From NCBI GenBank assembly GCA_902520385.1, contig CABYOB010000004.1, positions 1 to 53,660 of the forward strand: 53,660 nt of DNA. Direction: 5' to 3'. The notes beneath the pieces are model-generated. The model did not search any database and was not told where the DNA came from. It saw nothing but the letters and a program-made list of their open reading frames with translations. Position 1 is the stretch's first letter. Each line of letters starts with the position of its first letter. Both the position numbers and the translations under genes were made by a program. Positions 36,880 to 44,590 of this stretch are shown piece by piece. This DNA is from an uncultured Bacteroidota bacterium (GTDB lineage: Bacteria > Bacteroidota > Bacteroidia > Flavobacteriales > TMED113).

Positions 36880-36887
36880 CAAATTTA
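36880..36887 (-). promoter_or_regulatory. Bacteroidota -7 box (TAnnTTTG) for the small membrane gene
   Basis: TAAATTTG on the minus strand, with a TTA in -33 position 20 bases upstream. Transcription would start near 36873, giving a ~20-nt leader to the ATG at 36852. The remaining gap up to 37164 is A/T-rich and I see nothing else in it. Confidence 0.45.
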
Positions 36888-37164
36888 TATAGAATGTGCG
36901 ATTTTTCTAAAATATCTACTATTTGATCAAAATATTTCGAAATAAAACTTTTTTCAATTTTACTTTTAATTTTATTTCATATACCTCAGTAAAATAAAGT
37001 TTTAGGAAATATTATTTGTTTTATTTATCAACATCAAATAGTGAATTAAAAAAAATGTGTATAAATATCTAAAAATCAACATGTTAAGGCAATATACGCT
37101 GCAAAAATAATAAGAAATAGAAAAATATCAGAAAAATGTAAATTTTAGTAGTTTAAATGTCGAA

Positions 37165-37848
37165 TTAAGTGTTAATTTCCACGAATTTTTTAATATCCTG
37201 TGTGGATCCAAATAAAATTAAGATGTCATTTTTATCTATTATAGTTTCAGCAGATGGTATGCCAAATATATTGTGGCTAATTTCATCATTTTTAGTTTTA
37301 GACCCCCTCAATATAGTTATTAGATTGAGCCCAAAGTCTTCACGTAATTTAATTTCACCTAATTTATCACCTAATAATTTTTCAGGAGCTTTAATTTCAG
37401 CTATCAAGTAGTTATCTGGAAGTTCAAGGCTAAATAAAATGTTAGGATTTAATAAGCTAGTTGTAATGCTTCTACCAATTTCATCTTCAGGGGAAAGGAT
37501 TTCGGTGATTCCTAGTTTCTTCAGAATCAATCTTTCATTTTCTCCCATTACTCTACTAACAATTCTTTTAATTGATAGTTCAGTTAAAATATTTGCACAT
37601 AATATCATGGATTTAAAATCTTCCCCGATGGCAATAATTACCGCATCCATTTCTTCTATATTTTGATTTATTAAAGCTTGTTTATCTGTTGCGTCTATTG
37701 AAACTGCATATGACACAAACTCTTTAACATGTTCTATTTTATTTATATCCTTATCAATAGCAATTACTTCAGCTCCTTTCTTTGATAAAGTTTTGGCTAT
37801 TGCCATTCCAAATTGACCTAGTCCAATTATTGCAAACTTGTTTTTCAT
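37165..37848 (-). CDS. TrkA/KtrA-type RCK protein (potassium uptake regulator)
   Basis: The 227-residue protein has an N-terminal Rossmann RCK domain with GLGQFGMAIAKTL and the acidic strand end VIAIDKD, and a C-terminal TrkA-C domain (EIKAPEKLLGDKLGEI...GIPSAETIIDKNDILILFG). Single-RCK proteins of this length form the cytosolic gating ring of Ktr/Trk potassium transporters and bind nucleotides. The membrane partner is not in the window. It is located 9 bases after the PLP enzyme on the same strand, an odd but possibly co-transcribed pair. Confidence 0.9.
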   Translation of the reverse strand: MKNKFAIIGLGQFGMAIAKTLSKKGAEVIAIDKDINKIEHVKEFVSYAVSIDATDKQALINQNIEEMDAVIIAIGEDFKSMILCANILTELSIKRIVSRVMGENERLILKKLGITEILSPEDEIGRSITTSLLNPNILFSLELPDNYLIAEIKAPEKLLGDKLGEIKLREDFGLNLITILRGSKTKNDEISHNIFGIPSAETIIDKNDILILFGSTQDIKKFVEINT

Positions 37849-37857
37849 ATTTTAGAT

Positions 37858-39009
37858 TTATTTCAATTTATTAAAAGATTTTGATAAATCATTTATCAAA
37901 TCTTCATGATTTTCTATCCCAACACTAATTCTAACTAAGGAATCTGTAATTTTATTTTTTAATTTTAATTCAGCAGATAAGCTAGCATGTGTCATTGAAG
38001 ATGGGTGAGAAATTAAAGATTCCACTCCACCTAAAGATTCCGCTAGTGTAAATATTTTTAGATTAGATAGAAATTTTTTCACAATACCGAAGTTGTTCTT
38101 TTTTAACTTGAATGATACCATTCCGCCAAAACCTTTCATTTGTTTTTTTGCAACTCTGTGATTTGGATGAGTTTTTAAACCAGGCCAAAAAACTTCTTTT
38201 ACCATTTTATGAGAAGATAAAAATAATGCTATTTTTTTGGCATTAAAGCAATGTTTTTCCATCCTTAGATGCAGTGTTTTGATGCCCCTAAGTGTCAAAA
38301 AACAATCCATAGGCCCAGGTATCCCCCCACAACTTTTTTGAATTAAGTATAACTTGTCAGATAAATATTTTTTATTTGTTATTGCGGCGCCTAGTACTAA
38401 ATCAGAATGCCCTCCCAAATATTTTGTTGCAGAGTGAGTAACAATATCGGCACCCAAGTCAAGGGGTGTTTGTAAATAAGGGCTTGCAAATGTGTTATCA
38501 ACCACAGTTAATATTTTGTGTTTTTGTGAAAAATCAGTTATTTTTTTAATGTCAATTATATTCATCATAGGATTAGATGGGGTTTCTATCCAGATCATTT
38601 TTGTCTTCTTAGTGCATAAATTTTTTAATTCTTTGGTAGATTGCAAATCGGAAAAAATAAATTTAAAATTTTGTCTAGTATATATTTGATTAAAAAGTCT
38701 AAAGGTTCCACCGTAGATATCATTTGAACAAATAATTTCATCACCAGGCTTTAATAATCTTAATATACAATCTATTGCAGCCATTCCACTAGCAAAACAA
38801 TAACCATATTTTCCGTTTTCTAAACTACTTACGTTTTGCTCAAGTGCCTTTCTTGTTGGGTTTGAACTTCTAGAGTATTCATATCCGAGATTTTTTCCCG
38901 GACTTTTTTGAATATATGTAGATGTTTGATATATAGGCGTAATAACAGCTCCAGTAGGTTTTTGGTCTGGTTGTAATCCAGAATGAATTATTTTTGTTCC
39001 AAATTTCAT
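37858..39009 (-). CDS. Cys/Met metabolism PLP enzyme (cystathionine synthase/lyase type)
   Basis: The 383-residue enzyme is of the trans-sulfuration family. The PLP-lysine motif SATKYLGGHSDLVLGA, the phosphate-binding SGMAAIDCILRLL, VDNTFASPYLQTPLDLGADI and the C-terminal SLGGVESLISHPSSMTHA are intact. Cystathionine gamma-synthase and gamma-lyase cannot be safely told apart by eye; ESLISHPSSMTH fits both. It has a leading position before the TrkA-type gene. A 12-bp palindrome TTGTATATACAA at 39026 lies in its upstream region. Confidence 0.9.
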   Translation of the reverse strand: MKFGTKIIHSGLQPDQKPTGAVITPIYQTSTYIQKSPGKNLGYEYSRSSNPTRKALEQNVSSLENGKYGYCFASGMAAIDCILRLLKPGDEIICSNDIYGGTFRLFNQIYTRQNFKFIFSDLQSTKELKNLCTKKTKMIWIETPSNPMMNIIDIKKITDFSQKHKILTVVDNTFASPYLQTPLDLGADIVTHSATKYLGGHSDLVLGAAITNKKYLSDKLYLIQKSCGGIPGPMDCFLTLRGIKTLHLRMEKHCFNAKKIALFLSSHKMVKEVFWPGLKTHPNHRVAKKQMKGFGGMVSFKLKKNNFGIVKKFLSNLKIFTLAESLGGVESLISHPSSMTHASLSAELKLKNKITDSLVRISVGIENHEDLINDLSKSFNKLK

Positions 39010-39167
39010 TTTAATTAATCTTATATTGTATATACAAACTAGTGAATCGAATTTATGTTATTAATTACATTTTTGCAAAAGTTTAGACATTAGATTTATT
39101 TAATGATATAGTATTTTTTTATAATGCGAAAATACACTTTTGTATATTGCGACTTAAATATATTTTT

Positions 39168-40025
39168 ATGATTTATTCAATGACAGGTTATGCGGTGAAA
39201 TCGCAAGAAATTTTGAAAGATACAGTAACTATTGAGATTAGATGTTTAAATAGTAAAATGTTCGACTTTAGTTTAAAATGCCCAGAAGTATTTTTTTTAT
39301 TAGAGAATCAAATAAAAAAACTTGCAAAAAAAAACTTAAAAAGAGGGAAAGTAGAAATAAAAATTAAAAAGTCGAATAATAGTCAGTCTTCAGAAAAATT
39401 AGATTTAGTGGAAATAAATAAAAAAATGGCGTATTTAAAAAAAATAAGTCCCAAAAGTTCAAATGAAAAATTACTTGAACTTTCATTATTAATACCAAAA
39501 AGTAATCAACAGAGATCTCATAGAATATCAAGAAATTATCAACAAAAGTTTTTAAAATTAGTAATTAGTGTAATAAAAGAAGTGGTAAGTTATAGAGCTA
39601 ATGAGGGTGAATCTTTAAAAAAAGAATTAATTAATTATGTAAATCAAATTTCAACCCAATTGTCAAAAATAATAAGAAGAGATAAGAAAAGAATAGAGAA
39701 TAAAAGAGCAAAAATAAAAACAAAATTTAAAAGTATCATTAAAACATATGATAAAATAAGACTAGAGGAGGAGGTGATTTATTATTTGGAAAAAATGGAT
39801 ATTTCTGAAGAGATAGTTAGATTAAAACACCATATAAAATTTTTTTTACAAATCATGAATAGCAACAAAGAATTAGGTAAAAAAATTAATTTTTTGACAC
39901 AGGAAATGTTGAGAGAAACTAATACAATTGGCTCAAAATCAAATGATTTTGAATTACAGAAAAGTGTTGTGGAAATAAAAGAAAAATTAGAAAACATCAA
40001 AGAGCAAATTCAAAATGTACTTTAA
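39168..40025 (+). CDS. YicC/YloC family endoribonuclease
   Basis: With the ATG at 39168 the protein is 285 residues and begins MIYSMTGYAVKS, the hallmark start of the YicC family; the longest ORF starts at a TTG seven codons earlier. The C-terminal DUF1732 segment is clear (MDISEEIVRLKHHIKFF, GKKINFLTQEMLRETNTIGSKSND). YicC-type proteins have been reported as RNases acting on small RNA or mRNA decay. The 3' end overlaps gmk by 11 bp, the usual yicC-gmk pairing. Confidence 0.92.
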   Translation: MIYSMTGYAVKSQEILKDTVTIEIRCLNSKMFDFSLKCPEVFFLLENQIKKLAKKNLKRGKVEIKIKKSNNSQSSEKLDLVEINKKMAYLKKISPKSSNEKLLELSLLIPKSNQQRSHRISRNYQQKFLKLVISVIKEVVSYRANEGESLKKELINYVNQISTQLSKIIRRDKKRIENKRAKIKTKFKSIIKTYDKIRLEEEVIYYLEKMDISEEIVRLKHHIKFFLQIMNSNKELGKKINFLTQEMLRETNTIGSKSNDFELQKSVVEIKEKLENIKEQIQNVL

Positions 40026-40590
40026 AAGAGGAAAAGTTATCATTATTTCTGCCCCAAGTGGATCGGGGAAAACTACTATTACTAAATTTCTGTTAGCTCA
40101 AGATTTAAATTTACATTTTTCAGTTTCTGCTACAAGTAGGAGAAAAAGAGAACATGAAAGAAACGGGGTGGACTATTATTTTTTAGATATAAATCGTTTT
40201 AAAAAGGGAATACAAGATGAAGACTTTTTAGAGTGGGAAGAGGTATATCAAAATACATTTTATGGCACTTTAAAAAATGAGGTTCAATCGATGATACAGT
40301 CAGGCAAGAATATAATTTTTGACATTGATGTAAAAGGTGCTATAACATTGAAAAATTTTTTTAAAAAAAATGCATTTTCCATTTACATTGATGTTCCTTT
40401 TAAAACTATTGAAAAGCGATTAAGGAATAGAGGCACTGAAAAGGAACAGGAAATTTTAAAAAGAATCCAAAAAATAAAAAAAGAGCAGGTTTATAAAAAT
40501 AAGTTTGATGCTATTATGATTAATCTAGATTTAGATAAATTAAAAAAAGACATATTAATAGAGGTTAAAGATTATTTAAAAAATAAATAA
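40015..40590 (+). CDS. gmk: Guanylate kinase
   Basis: GMP is phosphorylated to GDP by this 191-residue kinase. Walker A SAPSGSGKTT sits at 12-21, the GMP-binding part reads SATSRRKREHERNGVDYYF, and the EWEEVYQNTFYGT stretch and the IDVKGA Walker B-like strand are present. It is standard length, overlaps yicC by 11 bp and nadD by 1 bp (TAATG), and forms one operon with them. Confidence 0.96.
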   Translation: MYFKRGKVIIISAPSGSGKTTITKFLLAQDLNLHFSVSATSRRKREHERNGVDYYFLDINRFKKGIQDEDFLEWEEVYQNTFYGTLKNEVQSMIQSGKNIIFDIDVKGAITLKNFFKKNAFSIYIDVPFKTIEKRLRNRGTEKEQEILKRIQKIKKEQVYKNKFDAIMINLDLDKLKKDILIEVKDYLKNK

Positions 40591-41156
40591 TGAAAGTAGG
40601 TTTGTTTTTTGGAACGTTTAACCCAGTTCACAATGGTCATGTCGAAATTGTTTCCCAATTGTTAAATAAAAAAATATTTAATCAAATATGGATTATCCTA
40701 TCTCCTAGGAGCCCACATAAAAAATTTAATTTAATAAATAAGGAAGCGCGATTAGAAATGTTAAATATTACATTTAAAAATTATGATAATGTTGTAATAA
40801 GTGACGTTGAATTTAAATTTAATCCGCCGAATTATACTATTGATACGTTATCTTATTTAAGTAATAAATTCTCAAAAATTTTTTTTGCAATTATTATGGG
40901 TTCTGATAATTATATTAAAATAAATAGTTGGAGAAACAGTCAAGAGATACAAGAAAAGTATAGTATATATGTTTATCCAAGAGAGGGGGCTCAAATTAAA
41001 AACAAGAATTCTAGAAAGATTAATTATTTAGATTTTCCCATAATCAAAATTTCATCTACTAGTATTAGAGAGGGAATTGCTAATAAAAAAGATATTATAA
41101 CAAGATATCTGCCCCCCAACGTTTATGATTTTATTAAAAAAAATAATCTATATTAA
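40590..41156 (+). CDS. nadD: Nicotinate-nucleotide adenylyltransferase
   Basis: The enzyme joins nicotinate mononucleotide to ATP in NAD synthesis. The 188-residue nucleotidyltransferase has GTFNPVHNGH (8-17), the family's SPRSPHKK loop, the GSDNYIKINSW segment and the C-terminal ISSTSIR. Last gene of yicC-gmk-nadD, with a TAATG overlap to gmk. Downstream lie a sigma-54-like box and a large hairpin. Confidence 0.95.
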   Translation: MKVGLFFGTFNPVHNGHVEIVSQLLNKKIFNQIWIILSPRSPHKKFNLINKEARLEMLNITFKNYDNVVISDVEFKFNPPNYTIDTLSYLSNKFSKIFFAIIMGSDNYIKINSWRNSQEIQEKYSIYVYPREGAQIKNKNSRKINYLDFPIIKISSTSIREGIANKKDIITRYLPPNVYDFIKKNNLY

Positions 41157-41159
41157 TTT

Positions 41160-41175
41160 TGGCACGATTGTTGTA
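41160..41175 (+). promoter_or_regulatory. Sigma-54 (RpoN)-like -24/-12 promoter
   Basis: TGGCACG-N4-TTGTA, the same layout as the box at 8970. Predicted transcription start is near 41186 on the plus strand, in a gap with no plus-strand ORF, just before a long hairpin. Confidence 0.5.
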
Positions 41176-41185
41176 TAATATGTCA

Positions 41186-41270
41186 GCAGATAGTATTGGG
41201 GTGTGAAGGCAGAATATATATAATTAAATTAGGTGCTACTAAATTTATATATATTCTGCTTTCCTTTTAA
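41186..41270 (+). ncRNA. Putative sigma-54-driven small RNA
   Basis: A transcript from the sigma-54-like box would be about 85 nt: a short unpaired leader (TAGTATTGGGGTGTGAA), then the long terminator-like hairpin. It has no ORF of useful length and would end at the 3' end of the opposing purQ gene. It is supported only by promoter plus hairpin spacing; no RNA family is recognised. Confidence 0.35.
41205..41268 (+). terminator. Long hairpin, likely bidirectional terminator between nadD and purQ
   Basis: The left arm GCAGAATATATATAA...TTAG (41209-41232) pairs with CTAAATTTATATATATTCTGC (41239-41259), with a 3-base slip and a 6-nt loop. T-rich sequence follows on the plus strand. It lies between convergent nadD and purQ. 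Confidence 0.7.
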
Positions 41271-41950
41271 ATGTTTTCAATAATAGATTCAAAAATAAGT
41301 TTGCCATCTATATTATTTAAGTTTTCATCACATGCTCTTTCTGGGTGCGGCATCATTCCAAAAACATTTTTCGCTTTATTACAAATTCCCGCAATATTTT
41401 TCATTGAGCCATTTGGGTTGAACTCCATATTAACTTCTCCATTAGCATCACAATATTTAAATATTATTTGTTTATTAGAAACAAGCGATTTTAATGTTTT
41501 CTGGTCTGTATAGTATCTTCCCTCTGCATGTGCTATAGGAATCTTAAGGGGGGTTTTTGAGTTAATTTTTTTTGTAATTAAACAAGAGTTACTTGATTTA
41601 ATATATAAATTTTTACATATAAATTTTTGATTTATATTCCTAAGCAAGGTGCCAGGTAACAAATTGCATTCACATAAAATTTGAAAACCATTGCAAACGC
41701 CTAACACATATTTACCTTTTCGTGCATGCTCAATAACAGATTTCATAATTGGAGAGAATTGAGCAATTGCTCCAGATCTAAGATAATCTCCATATGAAAA
41801 TCCACCAGGCAGAATAATAAAATCACATTTTTTCAAACTAGTTTCTTTGTGCCACAAAAACTCCACGTCTTGTTTTAGTTTAGTTTTTAGATTATAATAC
41901 ATATCGTGATCACAATTAGAACCAGGAAAAACTACTACGCCAAATTTCAT
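41267..41950 (-). CDS. purQ: Phosphoribosylformylglycinamidine synthase, glutaminase subunit
   Basis: PurQ supplies ammonia from glutamine for the fourth step of purine synthesis. The 227-residue class I amidotransferase has the nucleophile Cys86 in LGVCNGFQIL, the PGGFSYGDYLRSGAIA oxyanion loop, AHAEGRY and the His/Glu pair in MMPHPERACDE. The separate glutaminase implies a split PurQ/PurL/PurS enzyme; purL and purS are not here. purD lies nearby on the same strand, separated by a small plus-strand gene. Confidence 0.94.
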   Translation of the reverse strand: MKFGVVVFPGSNCDHDMYYNLKTKLKQDVEFLWHKETSLKKCDFIILPGGFSYGDYLRSGAIAQFSPIMKSVIEHARKGKYVLGVCNGFQILCECNLLPGTLLRNINQKFICKNLYIKSSNSCLITKKINSKTPLKIPIAHAEGRYYTDQKTLKSLVSNKQIIFKYCDANGEVNMEFNPNGSMKNIAGICNKAKNVFGMMPHPERACDENLNNIDGKLIFESIIENI

Positions 41951-42009
41951 TTTTTTAAATTAAATATTTTTATGAAGTTAAAATAGATTTTTAGTAAAAC
42001 AATTTTTTG

Positions 42010-42040
42010 GTTGCAGATATTTATAAAAAAACTATTTTTG
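42010..42040 (+). promoter_or_regulatory. Bacteroidota-type promoter for the 46-aa membrane peptide
   Basis: GTTG at 42010-42013, 19 bases, then TATTTTTG at 42033-42040, a full match to the -7 box TAnnTTTG at standard spacing. Transcription would begin near 42047, 14 bases before the ATG at 42061. Confidence 0.6.
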
Positions 42041-42060
42041 TATTATAAAATTTAATTTTT

Positions 42061-42201
42061 ATGACAGATTTTTTTAATTCTCTAGCAAATATTTTCGAAA
42101 AATCTTTTGAGGTACTTCCTTTTTTGGGGAATTATGCTAATTATTTTTTTATTTTTCTAGCTTGCGTAGCATTTGTAATTTCGGCCAAAAAATTTATTTA
42201 G
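42061..42201 (+). CDS. 46-residue membrane peptide (missing from the ORF track)
   Basis: The ORF reads MTDFFNSLANIFEKSFEVLP and then a hydrophobic helix (YFFIFLACVAFVISA) ending KKFI. The N-terminus is amphipathic. A well-placed TAnnTTTG promoter supports it as a real gene. Flavobacteria often carry a short protein beginning MTxFFNS next to purD (the DUF6341 type); this could be a reduced version, which I cannot verify. It ends 8 bp inside the convergent purD gene. Confidence 0.6.
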   Translation: MTDFFNSLANIFEKSFEVLPFLGNYANYFFIFLACVAFVISAKKFI

Positions 42202-43474
42202 GTATTAAATCTAAACCAATATCTTTTCTATAATAAACCCCATCAAAATGGATTGCTTTAATTCTTTTATAAGAATTTTGAGTAGCCTGCTTGATACTTT
42301 TACCTAAACTACTTACAGCTAGTACTCTTCCCCCATTTGTTATGATTTTATTATTTTCTTTTTTCGTTCCGGCATGAAAAATAATATTTTGGGCTTCTGA
42401 TGTATTTAATCCAGATATTGATTGTCCGGTAGTATATTTCTCAGGGTACCCTTTAGAGCTTAAAATTACAGTACTGCAACATTTAGCACTAATTTCTAAT
42501 TTTTCTAATTTAAATGCATGTTCATCTTCTATCTTCGAGAATAAATTAACAAGATCAGACTTAATTCTTGGCAAAACAACTTGTGTTTCCGGATCACCTA
42601 AACGTACATTGTACTCAATAACTTTTGGCTCATTATTAACTTTGATAAGGCCTAAAAAAATAAAGCCATAATATTTTATGTTTTCTTTTTTTAAACCTTC
42701 AATTGTTGGTTTAATAATTAAGTTTTCTATTTTTTGCATGAATGCTTTATTTGCAAATGGAACTGGGGAAACAGAGCCCATCCCCCCAGTATTTAATCCA
42801 GTATCTCCTTCACCAATTCTTTTATAGTCTTTAGCTGTAGGTAAAATTTTATAATCAATACCATTAGTTAGAACAAAAACAGATAATTCAATTCCAGATA
42901 AAAACTCCTCAATTAAAACCTCATCACTTGCCGCACCAAATTTATTATCGATTAGCATCTCTTTTAACTCCTTTTCAGCCTCTAATTTATTTTGTAAAAT
43001 AACAACTCCCTTTCCTGCTGCTAATCCATTTGCTTTTAAAACATATGGGGCTTTAATTGATTTCAAATAATTAACAGCTTGTTTAAATTGATTTTTTTTA
43101 AATGATGCATACTTAGCTGTAGGTATTTTATATTTTTCCATGAACTCTTTTGCAAATCGCTTGCTTCCTTCAAGTAAACTGGCTTTTTTTGAGGGAGCAA
43201 TAATAGTTAAATTTGGAAATTTAGGCTTTAGATAATCATATATTCCCTCTACAATAATATTTTCTGGCCCGACAATTAAGATATTTATTTTTTCTTTTAA
43301 AATAAAACTCCCGATACTACTAAATTTTTTAGTATTTAAATTAATGTTGGTCCCTAAGTTATTAGTTCCAGCATTTCCTGGCGCAATAAATAATTTTTTT
43401 AATTTTTTACTAGTAGATAATTTCCAAGCAATAGCATGTTCTCTTCCCCCTGATCCAAGTAATAAAATATTCAT
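42194..43474 (-). CDS. purD: Phosphoribosylamine-glycine ligase (GAR synthetase)
   Basis: PurD joins phosphoribosylamine and glycine in purine synthesis. The 426-residue ATP-grasp enzyme has the LLGSGGREHAIAWKL start, PYVLKANGLAAGKGVVI ATP-grasp loop, the EEFLSGIELSVFVLTNG strand, the GLNTGGMGSVSP loop and EYNVRLGDPETQVVLPR. It is standard length. yebC lies 5 bases upstream on the same strand, suggesting co-transcription. Confidence 0.96.
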   Translation of the reverse strand: MNILLLGSGGREHAIAWKLSTSKKLKKLFIAPGNAGTNNLGTNINLNTKKFSSIGSFILKEKINILIVGPENIIVEGIYDYLKPKFPNLTIIAPSKKASLLEGSKRFAKEFMEKYKIPTAKYASFKKNQFKQAVNYLKSIKAPYVLKANGLAAGKGVVILQNKLEAEKELKEMLIDNKFGAASDEVLIEEFLSGIELSVFVLTNGIDYKILPTAKDYKRIGEGDTGLNTGGMGSVSPVPFANKAFMQKIENLIIKPTIEGLKKENIKYYGFIFLGLIKVNNEPKVIEYNVRLGDPETQVVLPRIKSDLVNLFSKIEDEHAFKLEKLEISAKCCSTVILSSKGYPEKYTTGQSISGLNTSEAQNIIFHAGTKKENNKIITNGGRVLAVSSLGKSIKQATQNSYKRIKAIHFDGVYYRKDIGLDLIPK

Positions 43475-43479
43475 AGTAT

Positions 43480-44211
43480 TTAATCTTCAATAATTTCTAA
43501 TGAATGAAAAACGTCTTGAACATCATCGTCTTCTTCAAATTTTTCTATCATATTTAAAATGGTGTTCGCGTGATCCTTGCTAATTTTTTTTGTTTCAAGG
43601 GCTAGTCTTTCAAGTCGTGCATTTTTAGGAACTATTTTTAATTCTTCAAGTTTTTTTTGCATTAGTCCAAAGTTTTCAAAGTTAGTAGATAAAAAATAAG
43701 CATCACTCATGGTTTCAAATTCTTCTAGCCCTCCGTCTATTAAGGACATTTCTAGCTCTTCTTCAGAAAAATTCCCAATATTTTTATCTAATTCAAAAAC
43801 ACTGATTCGATTGAATAAAAATTCTAAAGAACCATTTTTACCTAACTCTCCATTAAATTTATTAAATATGGCCCTTATATTAGCTACAGTTCTGTTGATA
43901 TTATCTGTTGTGCATTCTATAAAGAACGCTACGCCTCCTGGACCATATCCTTCGTAAGTAGTTTCAACATAAGTGTCAGAATCTTTTGAAGATGCTTTTT
44001 TGATTGCCCTTTCAATTGTGTCTTTGGGCATATTTACACCTTTGGCGTTTTGTATCGAAGTTTTTAATTTAGGATTAGAAGAAACATCATCACCACCTTC
44101 TTTTACTGCTACATAAATATCTTTTATACAGCGTGTAAATAACTTTCCTCTTTTTTTATCTTGCGCTCCCTTTCTGTGTTTGATGTTTGCCCATTTACTA
44201 TGGCCAGCCAT
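43480..44211 (-). CDS. YebC/PmpR/TACO1 family protein
   Basis: The 243-residue protein begins MAGHSKWANIKHRKGAQDKKRGKLFTR, diagnostic of YebC. It contains the GYGPGGVAFFIECTTDNINRT block and the FNKFNGELGKNGS turn. YebC family members act as DNA-binding regulators in some species and as translation factors for proline-rich stretches in others. It is in a row with the Lys-rich membrane protein (1-base gap) and purD (5-base gap). Confidence 0.94.
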   Translation of the reverse strand: MAGHSKWANIKHRKGAQDKKRGKLFTRCIKDIYVAVKEGGDDVSSNPKLKTSIQNAKGVNMPKDTIERAIKKASSKDSDTYVETTYEGYGPGGVAFFIECTTDNINRTVANIRAIFNKFNGELGKNGSLEFLFNRISVFELDKNIGNFSEEELEMSLIDGGLEEFETMSDAYFLSTNFENFGLMQKKLEELKIVPKNARLERLALETKKISKDHANTILNMIEKFEEDDDVQDVFHSLEIIED

Positions 44212-44212
44212 T

Positions 44213-44551
44213 TTATTGTCTTTTATCTAAATAATCATCAGTTCCATTTCTTTTATTTAAATAACTATTATTGTTATTTTTAGTGGACTGAGGAATATAT
44301 TCAGCATCTTCGTTTTTAGAATTTTTATTTACCCTCTCCTTTTTTACTTTTACTTTTTCTTTTGTATTTTTTACTTTTTTAGTTTTTGTAGTTTGCTCAT
44401 CACCCCTTCCCATAAGTATTAATATGCCTAGTACAATAATTACTAAAATTGCAATTCTACGCCCATTTGAGCTGGTTTCAATTTGAGGCTCAACAATTGG
44501 TTTTGCTTTTTTTCTTGCTGTTTTTTTAGCTGGTTTTCTTTTCGCTGCCAT
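44213..44551 (-). CDS. Lys-rich single-span membrane protein, unknown
   Basis: The 112-residue protein has a highly basic N-terminus (AAKRKPAKKTARKKAK), one transmembrane helix at about 31-47 (RIAILVIIVLGILILMG) and a long charged Lys/Asn-rich tail without a recognisable domain. It probably sits in the inner membrane; the basic N-terminus could bind nucleic acid or the ribosome, but that is a guess. It lies 1 base from yebC and 39 bases after lepA, all on the minus strand. Confidence 0.6.
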   Translation of the reverse strand: MAAKRKPAKKTARKKAKPIVEPQIETSSNGRRIAILVIIVLGILILMGRGDEQTTKTKKVKNTKEKVKVKKERVNKNSKNEDAEYIPQSTKNNNNSYLNKRNGTDDYLDKRQ

Positions 44552-44590
44552 TTTTTCGGGTTTTTTAATTAGTCAACAAATATAATAAAA

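Noticed and set aside
36853-36882. Longer start of the 84-aa membrane protein
   Set aside because: It is a TTG lying on the TAAATTTG promoter box; the ATG at 36852 fits the predicted transcript.
39026-39037. 12-bp palindrome TTGTATATACAA upstream of the PLP enzyme as an operator
   Set aside because: A/T-rich palindromes arise often by chance here and there is no second copy or known regulator.
39147-39167. Longer YicC start
   Set aside because: The track start is a TTG; the ATG at 39168 gives the family-typical MIYSMTGY beginning.
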